This document shows positions 48,323 through 58,034 of a stretch of DNA of 64,000 bases, piece by piece. Both the position numbers and the translations under genes were made by a program. Within the stretch, counting starts at the first letter, position 1. Each line of letters opens with the position of its first letter. The notes beneath the pieces were generated by a model. That model did no database searches. It had not been told where the DNA came from and saw nothing but the letters and a program-made list of their open reading frames with translations. Origin of the DNA: Pestalotiopsis fici W106-1 (Eukaryota > Ascomycota > Sordariomycetes > Amphisphaeriales > Sporocadaceae); assembly GCF_000516985.1 (NCBI RefSeq), contig NW_006917098.1, forward strand, positions 1,798,001-1,862,000. Direction: 5' to 3'.

Positions 48323-51300
48323 ATGAGCGACAATCATCAACAGTCGTCATTTGATAAGGCGATCGGGGAATTTACGCAGGATTTACGGAGAAGAGACGTG
48401 GAAGACTTTCACTCCACGAAGCTTCATCACTTGAAGACAACTATCGCCAACTTACAAGCTGAGCAACACTCGCACCGACGACTACAGGACCTGACCCGGC
48501 TGCAACGCTTCCTTGAGGCAATTGAGCAGTTCGGAAAAGTAATCTCGACTTTTTATCGCAACAATGACGTGCTTGCATTTGTCTGGGTAAGGACCCAAGT
48601 TGGCCCTTCACTATTGTACTTTTGAGCTCATTGTATCTAGGGACCCCTCAAGTTTTTGCTCCAGGTATGGCGCGTTCACAACATGCACTCAACCCTTGGC
48701 GACTGATGGATGTAAGCTACCTAGGCAACGAGCATCAATGACAAAGCATTCGGCGAAGTTTTGAGTGCATACGAGCACATGGGAGAGAATCTTCCACTTC
48801 TCGTACAGTGTCAAGGCCTATTTCGCGTCAGACCGCACATGGTCCGAGTCCTCGCTCTCATGTATGAGGGGATACTCAAGTTTCAGCGCATCATCTTGCG
48901 CTACTTCCAACAGCCCCGTCAGTCTTGCATCTCCTCTTCAACATTGATCGCCAATCTAATAATGACGATTCAGTTTGGCAAAGAGTTTTTAGTGAATCAT
49001 GGACAACATGCAAGTCTCGCTTTTCCAACATTTTCCGCGACATTGCCCAACATCGCAGCTTGATTGAAAGCCAGGCCACCCCTTCCCAAGTCGAGGAGAT
49101 TCAGGAAAACATCCAGCGGTCCCGACAGGCTCAGGAAATCGAGTTCGATGAGCAAAACGAACGACGACTCGGAGAGGTTCATAACTGGCTAAGACCAGCG
49201 GATGTGGACGTCGACCATGCAACTTTTCTTAAGGTTCGTGCGGATTATCCCGGAACAGGCAAATGGCTTCTTGAAAACGAGTCTTTCAAGGATTGGTTTC
49301 ACCCGCAATATGCCCCGGTACCTCCTTTACTTTGGCTCAGTGGCATCCCTGGAGCAGGTAGGAAATTGATCAGCTTTCTAACATACCGCCTGAATATACT
49401 CTAACATAAAACAGGTAAAACAATGCTTGCTTCTCTGGTTGTACAGAAAGCGTCAGAGCTCAAGCCTGCGCCAACCGTGTTATATTTCTACTGCAAGCAC
49501 GAAAACCCGGAACGGGATAACTTCGTTGCCCTTGGACGAAGTCTACTTGCACAATTCTTACATCATAACAACGAGCTATTGCCTTCTTTTTACCAGAAGT
49601 TCTGTCGCAGCGGTCAAGTTGTCCTGTCTTCTCCAATTCTGGTTGAAGAACTCCTGACTTTAGCTTTTGGAAACTGCAAAAGCGCATATATTATCCTCGA
49701 TGGCTTGGACGAGTGTCCCCGCGACCAGCGAAAATACATCACAAAATGGTTCCGTAAGCTCATCGAGGATCTTCCTAGCAAAGAGGCCGACCGCTTGCGC
49801 TGTCTCTTTGTTAGTCAAGACGATGGTCCTGCTCGGAAAGACTTTGACGACTTGGCTAGCATCAAGATTGCAGATGAAGACACTCAGCATGACATCGAAG
49901 AATATTGTCGGGTCCAAGCTAGGAAGCTACTCGAAAACAATCCGTCTCTGCCAGGCGAGAAGGTTGACTGGATCGCAATGACTGTGTCCAAATCCGTAAA
50001 AGGCAGGTTGCCCCATCATTCGTGCAGTTTCTTTTTCATTCACTCGCTAACAAGGCATCAAGGACTCTTCTTGCTTGCTAGTTTGATATGGACGAACCTG
50101 TCCAATCATACTTCAATTGAGAGGTTGGAAAAAGAACTTGAACCCAATGTGTTCCCTAAGCAGATCAATGATGCGTGAGTCTTGGAGCTTATCGGTTTAC
50201 GTTGCTTTGGCTGACAGAGAAGAAGATATCGCCGTATCATGGTCCGAATAAATGAGCAGGCAGTGCCTGAAGCGAGGGAAGATTCCTTGCGGCTTCTAAG
50301 ATGGCTCGTTTGTGCGAAGAGGCCGCTAAAATGGCATGAAATACAGGTGATGAATTCTGTCAACCGCGATGAGAGACGTATCGCATTTGAACGTCAGAGT
50401 TTCATAAAACACCCCAAGGACTTACTGGCCTCTTTGGTAGAAAAGCGGAGTGACGGCAGTCTTGACTTTTGTCATTTGTCCGTCAAATTGTGAGTCCTTG
50501 ATTTTTCCCATGGAGTCATAAAAGAGAATCATCGAACCTTACTAATCGTTGTGTAGTTTTCTGCTCGAGGAAGAAGGATATGTGGAACCCTCCAGTGAAG
50601 AACTGAACCTAGCAATTCTATGTATCGACTATTTGAACCTTCCTGCTTTTATACTTCCACCCACCAAGGAAGGTGTACTGAATGGCGACTATGGTTTCAT
50701 GGATTATGCCGCCCTGTTCTGGCTCCGGCACATGGAAGTTGGAATAGCCCTCAAAGATGGCGAAAAAGAAGAAGTGATGGAAGATCTCTCAGAGTCCCTA
50801 GAGATCCTCATAGACCGGCATTGGAATTCTCCAACTATCCAACTTACCCTCGCAAAGCGGCATAGCGACAAGCTTCAGCACTTCAGAGAGTTGCCCTTCT
50901 ATGACCAACTCGAACAAGCAGTAGCATCGACAAAGCAGCAACTGAAAAAGTTTGGCAACACAAAGATGGAAGAAAACGCCCTGAACCTTGCGCGCATGGT
51001 CTGCGACGTCCGAAGGATACTCGAAAGCACTATCAACGATGATTCACAACATATCGACCGGACATTCATCGAGGAGAGATATGGTACCAATATTTACAAG
51101 TGTCCTCGTTTCAGTTGTCAGTTCTTTACTGTAGGATTCATCTCAGCTGCTGAACGAGATAAACACATCAGCAAACACGAGCGACCATTCCGATGCACAG
51201 ACGAAACGTGTGTAGGTTACACATTTGGCTTCTCCACAACAGTTGAACGCGAAAAGCATATGAGGGAGAACCATTCAGAAGGCACAGTCCAGGACGAAGA

Positions 51301-51820
51301 GTTTCCGACTGAGCAAGACGTCTACCGCAGCATTCTAGATCAGCAGAATGCAGCAGAGAGACGCAAGTCTCCAGATCCTCCCAACAGGGACGATGGCACA
51401 GGAGATGCCACCACAGCTGCGTCCGAAGAAGCTTTATCGGAAGCCGAGTCAGAAGTGGAACCACAGTACCAACCTCGCTTGAAACGACCCCGACAGACAG
51501 AGTTCAAATGTCCGTATTGTAAAATTGTTTACAGGAAGAGGTACAATCTATCGTCACATCTCCTTTCTCACGCGTCTCAGAGATCTCATGTCTGTGAAGT
51601 CTGTGGCTTAGGCTTTGCGCGTCCGAATGATCTCAAACGTCACAAGAATACACATACTGGTGACAAAAGTTTTGTTTGCGGCGGTTTCCTCAGGAATGGT
51701 GCGTCCTGGGGCTGTGGCCGGTCTTTCGCTCGTGGGGATACTTTAGACAAGCATTACGAGTCAAAGGTTGGACGCGCGTGCATCCAGCCTCTTCTGCAAG
51801 AACAGGAGACGGTCGAATAG
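48323..51820 (+). CDS. NACHT STAND protein with C-terminal C2H2 zinc fingers
   Basis: NLR-like signalling NTPase; fungal STAND proteins act in non-self recognition and programmed cell death. Exons 48323-48586, 48641-48664, 48725-48917, 48974-49357, 49415-50006, 50055-50174, 50223-50489 and 50557-51820 give 1035 residues. The N-terminal fungal STAND-associated domain (DUF7708-like, WGPLKFLLQ then AYEHMGENLP) spans about 1-160. NACHT: Walker A GIPGAGKT at 284-291, Walker B ILDGLDEC at 381-388. A winged-helix-like stretch follows (RLLRWLVCAKRPLKWHE). C2H2-like fingers lie at about 797-822, 828-854, 933-953, 961-981 and 989-1014; the middle two are classical, and RLKRPRQ just before them resembles a nuclear localisation signal. 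No WD40, ankyrin or TPR repeats, the usual STAND C-termini. Exon 2 is only 24 nt, and the 50007-50054 intron is in frame. Confidence 0.9.
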
Positions 51821-53290
51821 TAAGCAGACATAGCCCAAGTATGCTCTCGCATGGTCCTGATTCAAATACACAATAGAGTCCAAGTGAATTCATTTTATCC
51901 ATGCTCTACATACGAATCTGCTTAGATGACTGAGTTCTAGATACCAAAGTGGAATAATCGGAATAATCGGAAGCGATTAGTTATCATGTGCTAAAAGGAG
52001 ACCAGCTACCTAGGTCGGCCCTGCTTTTAGCGTTATTAGCCATGGACTGGCTATAGACAGGGGCTCCTGCCCCTTACTTCTAGCAGGTAAGGGTTCAGTT
52101 TCGTCACGATACACCCCAATACTGCCCTCTGCCTTCTACCTTTCATTCTATGGCAAAACAAACCTCACATTACTAGACATAGTGATTCCAAGTCCTTTAT
52201 TTGAAACAAGGCTGGAAATGTGGTTCGCGCGAGGCGAGCGCTGTGACCGTACGAGTTGACATTTCATGGTGCCTCTGAACATCTCCATTGCGATTGATGA
52301 GTCCAAATTTAGGAAATGCTATACAGCCTGGTTGCACTAGACTGGAGGACAAGCTGCATTCAATTGCTCATCCGGACTCGGCGCCGACGTTTAACAATGG
52401 GGCCGCCAGCTCCAACTCGATATATCGATGGGGAGGGAGTATACGTAGAGCGTCTGGTGGATAGAAGGTGGGAAGTAAGAGACTTTAAGAAAATTACGAC
52501 TTAGTATGTCTAAGTCTATTAATGCCTCATGATAACTCAACATTTACAAAAGCGCATACTGCAATCATTCTGATTGGAATAGAGCATATGAAATTATACT
52601 AGCGATGACCTGAATTGCTACCTAGTAAGTTACCAAAGTGGGAATGCAGAAACCACTGTACCCATCCCGACGATAGAAGCACAATATCGCATTTCTTCGA
52701 TTTGCCAATCACTGAATAACGTACTGTATTGGGAATGAGATTGGGAAATGGGGCGTCTTTATTCCATTCATAGGAATACAACAGGCTGCAAAACCATTCA
52801 TTGATGTAAAGGAGCTCGCTGCATCACTCACTCAACTGACTCGGCTATTGTATCGCCCTTTTCGGAGGGAGGGCAGAGAAGGAAACATAGGCATGTAATA
52901 CAACTGGTTCGCATCGAACGAAGGCCCCGTGATGTGGATCAAAGATGAAATTCAGATGTTGCCTAGTACCGTCCACTAAAAATGCTTTAGACCAGGACCA
53001 CTGGCTTTAGTTGGTGGCGAGGCTGGTACCAAAACAAATGGCTCACCCCTCCCCTTCTTTGCGCATTCCCAATAGGATAACTCAGGTTATTCAAAACGAC
53101 AATGTTATCACAAAAGGATAGCAGAAAAGATGAATGTATCTCAAGATGTAGGGAAACACTACAAGAACCGAATAATATAGATATGGTAAAAAGAGAAAAT
53201 TATTTAATAATTAAAACGATTTTATGATACCATATTAGGAGTATAAAAATGGGAGGGGGGTGAGTTATTTTTCTGCTACCCCGTTGACCG
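51821..53290. other. Gene-free stretch, AT-rich
   Basis: About 1.5 kb with no supportable ORF. GGAATAATC is tandemly duplicated near 51951-51968. Faint matches to the neighbouring repeat family may exist at about 52890-52920 (CAACTGGTTCGC). Composition turns AT-rich around 53100-53240. Confidence 0.45.
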
Positions 53291-54262
53291 GCGAGATTAC
53301 GGCTCAGCGTGATGTTCTTGAGAATGCCTACTTATGTTTGTCAGAATCTTGAAATCTCAGAGGGAAAACAGAGCCCTTGACCTGAATGGCCCGTTCATAT
53401 TGATGGCTGCAGATTGCGGACCAGTTGCCTTATTGCGGACTAATTGTTCTGCATCGACCAAAAAGTTCTTATTGTCTGCCCTGCCACAGGAATTACGGCT
53501 CGTCGTTCGGCATATCTTTGCTATACACCAACGTGACAAATGATCAAACATATGAAGGGACAGCAAGTCTTCGATCTTAGCGATTAGTATCAACCATTTG
53601 TCATTATCCAGAGATTAACCCAAATGTTGCCCCTGTTGCACGTACCGACCCGAAGTACCCCGCGTCAGCACTGCCTCTAGAATCACAGCTCAGCGTAATA
53701 GTATCACTGCCGTAATGAACTTTTAGAAAATATACAAAGGAGGCAAAGAATTCGACATAAGCGGTCCATGTGAATGGCTGCGATTCGCACCAGAGATCTA
53801 AACCATATTTTACTTTTTTGTACTAAGCCAAAGTGCCTTACGTTAGCACTGCCCTGAAAATTACGGCTCGGCATGGTTTCGGTGAGCCTGTGGAAGATTT
53901 TTATAAATGTTCCAAAATTCAGGAGGGAAAGCGAAGTCTGCAATCTAAGTGGTCGATATCGAACGTGACATTTTTCAAATGTTGCCCTGCTACAATGTCA
54001 AAAAACTGTCCGAAGCTGTCTCGCGTCTGCACTACTACTCCAGGTCACGGCTCAGCAAAAAGAATTGCACTTTCGTCACACTTTCAAAAAGTGCAAAACA
54101 ATCCAAAATAAAGGAAGGGAAAGCAAAGTCTGCAATCTGAGTGGTCAATGCCGAACGTTGTACGACGTTGCCCAAAGATTGATCCAAATGCTGCCCTGCT
54201 GCACGCACCGACCGAAAGTGCCCCGCATCAGCACCGCCATCAAAATAACGGCTCAGCAGGTA
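53291..54262 (+). repeat. Left repeat array, about five diverged ~190-bp units
   Basis: The core TTACGGCTCAGC or a close variant recurs at about 53299, 53494, 53685, 53863, 54047 and 54248, spaced 195, 191, 178, 184 and 201 bp. Units share further blocks: the 55-bp block at about 53620-53674 matches 54183-54237 closely (CCAAATG, TGCACG, ACCGACC, GTCAGCAC-like), and 53925-53962 matches 54115-54152 (GGGAAAGC, AAGTCTGCAATCT, AGTGGTC). No ORF survives across units. The family is not one I can name. The same core occurs in the opposite orientation at 56.6-57.8 kb. Confidence 0.8.
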
Positions 54263-54639
54263 ACCACGTACCACCACTATTCGAATGAAAGAAACTAAAA
54301 ATTACACAATGTACTTGATACTTCTCATTTGATTGGCCACTAGTGACATCTCATCCACCCATTTCCTGTTCAATTTTGTGATGTGATAACGCAGCACATG
54401 CGCCCGAAGCGTTCTTTGAGTCCAGCGCTCGTGGATCATATCAGTGAGTGGGGTTTTCGGCCTTGCATTGACAGCGAGAAGATGAACGTAAAATTCCCAT
54501 AGATGCCAGTGACTATCGCATGTTGGTGCAGTTTGCTATGATTATATGACACCATTCATCGCACCTTGATTTGACTTGGAGAATATCTGAAATCAAGCCT
54601 CGACGAGGAAGTTTTTCTGCACAAGTCCTGGCCAACTCA

Positions 54640-56043
54640 ATGTCACTATTCAGTTCCCCACCCGAAGCCAGATTAGGGTCTCTTGGCGTCGAGCCTCTAC
54701 TCCCTTGCCCGCCACTGCCCAATATTGTCTCGGAATGGGCAGCAATCCTGCCACTCGTATGCCATCTCGCGGGTCAAAGAGATGATTACATCACGACTGG
54801 AGAGATAGCACTGATGGGCAGACTGTCTGTCGGGATTTTTCCCAGGCTTGGGACCCTCTCTGGATTGGCCAGACTGTTGGACAGGGGAACCAAATATCTT
54901 GACCATGCAAGCACTAGAGGCGGCTCGAGTCGTACCGTCTATGATGTGAAATGGGGAAGTGTGTTCCCTTGTGCAAACGGTGCTGCCTGTGCTGCCATTT
55001 CGAGATATCTTCTGAGCAGGGACAGACAACCCCCTCAGCGAATGCCGGAAACACGGCCTCCCCAGCCTGAAGAGGACAAAAACGAAAAGTCTTCATTTCA
55101 TCAAGAATTCAAGATCAGACCTGTGTCTAGCTCTCTCAGAAGTGAAGTACGGTCCATAGCCTCGGGAGAAGAAAAGACTGGGGAAGACGTCCGCCGTTAT
55201 CAAGTTCTTCACGTGTACCAATTGAACCGAAAGCCCAAACAGAATTCCTTGAGACAATGTGTCACTCGGCTACCATTGTCATTACCTGGTCAACTCTTAT
55301 GGTCCTCTACGCTCTTATGCCTCGCAATCTTGTTCTGCCTCATTGGCTGCTTTGGCCCAGCAGCTCTCGTTGTCTGCAACTCGCTGTCACAGCTTGTAGC
55401 CTTGCGTGTTCCGATAACCCGTCCGTCTACATATCTCAGAAACAATGAGATGCACGACGCATGTATGCTTGTTGCATCCCATGAGAACGCAAGCGAGTGG
55501 CACCTGTTCATCGGCGATCGGGGGGTAGCGGATACTTTGCTCAACAAACCCATGTTCATGGTACCCAAGGGAAGGTCGACTCGCTTCGCAGCCGGCTGGT
55601 TCTGGTTCGCCAACTTATTCCAGCTCACAGCCATGACTTATGTTGCTGCGCAAAAGGGGTGGGATGGGGTATGGTTGGTGGCTCTTCTCGCTGTGCATTG
55701 GGCTCTGCGGTGGTCGTTTTCCGGTCGGGCCCTTGCCCGCGACTGGCTCGAGCGAGAGGGCATCGACGCCAACGTCAGGAGCTTTGAATTTGGCGGCCGG
55801 TACGCCATGATGGGTGCTATCCAGGTGCTCAGTAAAAGCACAGCCACGCGCTGGATGGACAATATCTTGGTCCCTCATCCCCGACGAGAGGCTTGGCTCG
55901 GCGCGCTTGGCGTCGGAGAGCCAACAGGAAGCCTCAACTTTCACGACCAAAGCTGGCTGGAATACACAACTGAAGCATCTTTGGCTTCAGCGGAAGTAAT
56001 GAAAAGTACGTTCGGCTTGAGTCAGTGCCAGACATCGGTTTGA
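54640..56043 (+). CDS. Predicted membrane protein, unrecognised family
   Basis: Single open frame of 467 residues from the first ATG (the frame is open from 54571 but lacks an earlier ATG). I do not recognise the family. Visible: a Pro/Leu-rich start, a charged stretch of about 80 residues in the first half (PQPEEDKNEKSS), then hydrophobic spans around LLWSSTLLCLAILFCLIGCFG, GWFWFANLFQLTAMTYVAA and GVWLVALLAVHWALRW. Between spans 1 and 2 lies a segment with EWHLFIGDRGVADTLLNKPM, which looks conserved in style. No catalytic or transposase motif is seen. It is intronless, unlike most neighbours, and lies between the two inverted repeat arrays and upstream of a HET-domain gene. Confidence 0.75.
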   Translation: MSLFSSPPEARLGSLGVEPLLPCPPLPNIVSEWAAILPLVCHLAGQRDDYITTGEIALMGRLSVGIFPRLGTLSGLARLLDRGTKYLDHASTRGGSSRTVYDVKWGSVFPCANGAACAAISRYLLSRDRQPPQRMPETRPPQPEEDKNEKSSFHQEFKIRPVSSSLRSEVRSIASGEEKTGEDVRRYQVLHVYQLNRKPKQNSLRQCVTRLPLSLPGQLLWSSTLLCLAILFCLIGCFGPAALVVCNSLSQLVALRVPITRPSTYLRNNEMHDACMLVASHENASEWHLFIGDRGVADTLLNKPMFMVPKGRSTRFAAGWFWFANLFQLTAMTYVAAQKGWDGVWLVALLAVHWALRWSFSGRALARDWLEREGIDANVRSFEFGGRYAMMGAIQVLSKSTATRWMDNILVPHPRREAWLGALGVGEPTGSLNFHDQSWLEYTTEASLASAEVMKSTFGLSQCQTSV

Positions 56044-56620
56044 TTAGTCGCATTAATTTTCGTATGAGTATGGCTGGTGTCGGCTATTGCATGATCTGAG
56101 CTTACAGCCATTAATAATCTCATTAACCATATACCTCGCCAAACTCGGTGCTGTTTGAGTAAACGATTGAATTTTTGCGATTGATTGATTGAAAAGAAAA
56201 TTAATGACACTCTTATGATTGCAATAAGTTTTCAGGAGTCAGGTTTACACGTAGATGACTGGCTCTTCTTTGGCCCCTCCGCGGCTTTATCTAGGCCGAG
56301 CCAGCTCAGGGGTGAAATATACACGGTGAAAAGGCTATGGAAGTTGCTTCTCCAGACTGACATAGCGCTGTCGGCTGACAAGGTATGCCTGCACCTACAT
56401 CTACAGGCCAATTTGGCCAGTAGAATGCTTTTCCTGGGATCATCGCACAGAGATTGGCACGGGTCTCTGCATCTCCAAGAGCTGCAACGGGAGTTCAACT
56501 AGTGAAAAGGGCGTAGCCGATCAAGGTCCTCGAGGTGTATTGTCTGTGGTCTATCGGATCTAATTAAAGCCTTTATCTTGAGATTTTGGAATCTTCAAAT
56601 CACCTGCGATCGTCCGAGAC
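56044..56620. other. 3' flank of the membrane-protein gene
   Basis: About 580 bp without a supportable gene; an open frame of 105 codons at 56185-56502 has no domain character. It leads into the right repeat array. Confidence 0.4.
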
Positions 56621-56624
56621 CCGA

Positions 56625-57815
56625 ATATGCTGAGCCGTAATCTGGAAGGCTGCGGCGTCGTAAGAATGCTGGATGATGACTGTCAAAGATGGGTCAGGAG
56701 TAGCAGGAACACAATGTACTAAATATCAATGCCATCTCAACACCAAGAGACTTGCATTCAGGGAACAATTGCGCCACACCAAAAGCTTCACCACGGAGCG
56801 ACAGCGCAGGAGGCTGCCAGCGGATAGAATCGTTGTCGGCTTGCCCACGCGTAATTGTTAATAATTTCGCTTAGGCATTTTCCAAGCATGAGATTATTGA
56901 CGTTTTCTGCCGAGCCGTAAAACATCGGTAGCAATGGAGCGGTTTTAGGCATGTCCCCCAAGACTCATGATCGAGATATGTGCACGTCATTCATTTATTT
57001 GAAGTAGATGCTACATCAGATCAACCAAGTTTGCAATACGAGTAAAGCAGGGACTTTTTATTCATTTATGACCACTCCAATATTGTATAACAACCTGTTT
57101 CCCAATGCCATGCTGAAGGGTCAATAGCTCGCCGATTGTCATTATGCTCGAATACCAATATATGTACGATGTACATGGGTATCTCGAGGTAGGTGGGTTT
57201 TTGGTGATCCTAGGCCATGTCAAGCTGGGCGGGCTCAGAGCGGGGATGGTGAGGACTGAAAATGGGTCCGCAATAAAGCAACAGGGCCGCAACAAGGCAA
57301 CTGGTTCGCGATTTGCAGCATTCTAACAGAGTAAGGATGTCTGTAGCCAATGACATTAAGATTGAGCTTTGCGTACGCAAATTTTGGAAAAAGAATTGTT
57401 GCGTTCGGTGAATTTGCTGAGCCGTAATTCTCACACCGGTACATTAGAAGTTGGGAGAGGGTAAAGAGCAGGGTATCTGGCCCTGGTAGAATCGATGATG
57501 GAGGAGGAAGGAGGGTAAGGATACCACATATGTACAGCGGGTGGCACTTTCGGCTGCGGGGTAATGCTGCAGCCCAGCATCACATTTGCAGCCAATAAAA
57601 TAAAGAGTGACCTTTGCCTGCGCAGTTTTTGAAGAATTTAAATGGCAGATTCGCCCGGCTGCTGTGCGGCAAGGAATTGACCAAGCTGAGCCGTAATTTT
57701 TGTACCTAAGCAGCCAATAGCATAAAGAGTGAGCTTTGCCTGCGCAGTTTTTGAAGTTTTCACGACCATCTCGGGGCGCAGAGCCTCATGTAAAGCTGAG
57801 CCGTAATTTTCGTGG
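56625..57815 (-). repeat. Right repeat array, inverted relative to the left array
   Basis: The core reads GCTGAGCCGTAAT on the plus strand, i.e. inverted, at about 56629, 56908 (variant), 57415, 57685 and 57795. Two 46-bp blocks at 57589-57634 and 57711-57756 are nearly identical (CAGCCAATA, AAAGAGTGA, TTTGCCTGCGCAGTTTTTGAAG), with an older copy at about 57343-57390. The stretch 57543-57588 (GGCACTTTCGG, TGCAGC, AGCATCACATTTG) matches the reverse complement of 54183-54224, and 57268-57320 matches the reverse complement of about 53408-53440 (ACCAGTTGCCTTATTGCGG-like). The array is therefore the same family as the left one in inverted orientation, more degenerate at its left end. Confidence 0.78.
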
Positions 57816-58034
57816 CTGAGTAGGTACTTTTGACTACTTAGTAGGTACCCAGCTGCCCTCCATTAAGCTTGCAATCGGTATTTCAGCGCCTTGTAGCTCG
57901 ATTGTACAGAAGGGCACTAGCGTGGCTCGATGACTGTCGTGAAGGCTGCTATGAACAGCTGAGATCTCCCAATTTTATCGTGAACAGGCGTCTTACTTTA
58001 AGCTCCGGGCAGAAATCTCGCGAACCAATTCAAC

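Noticed and set aside
54640..56043. Transposase or recombinase between the inverted repeats
   Set aside because: No DDE, tyrosine-recombinase or reverse-transcriptase motif; the protein is hydrophobic with membrane spans.
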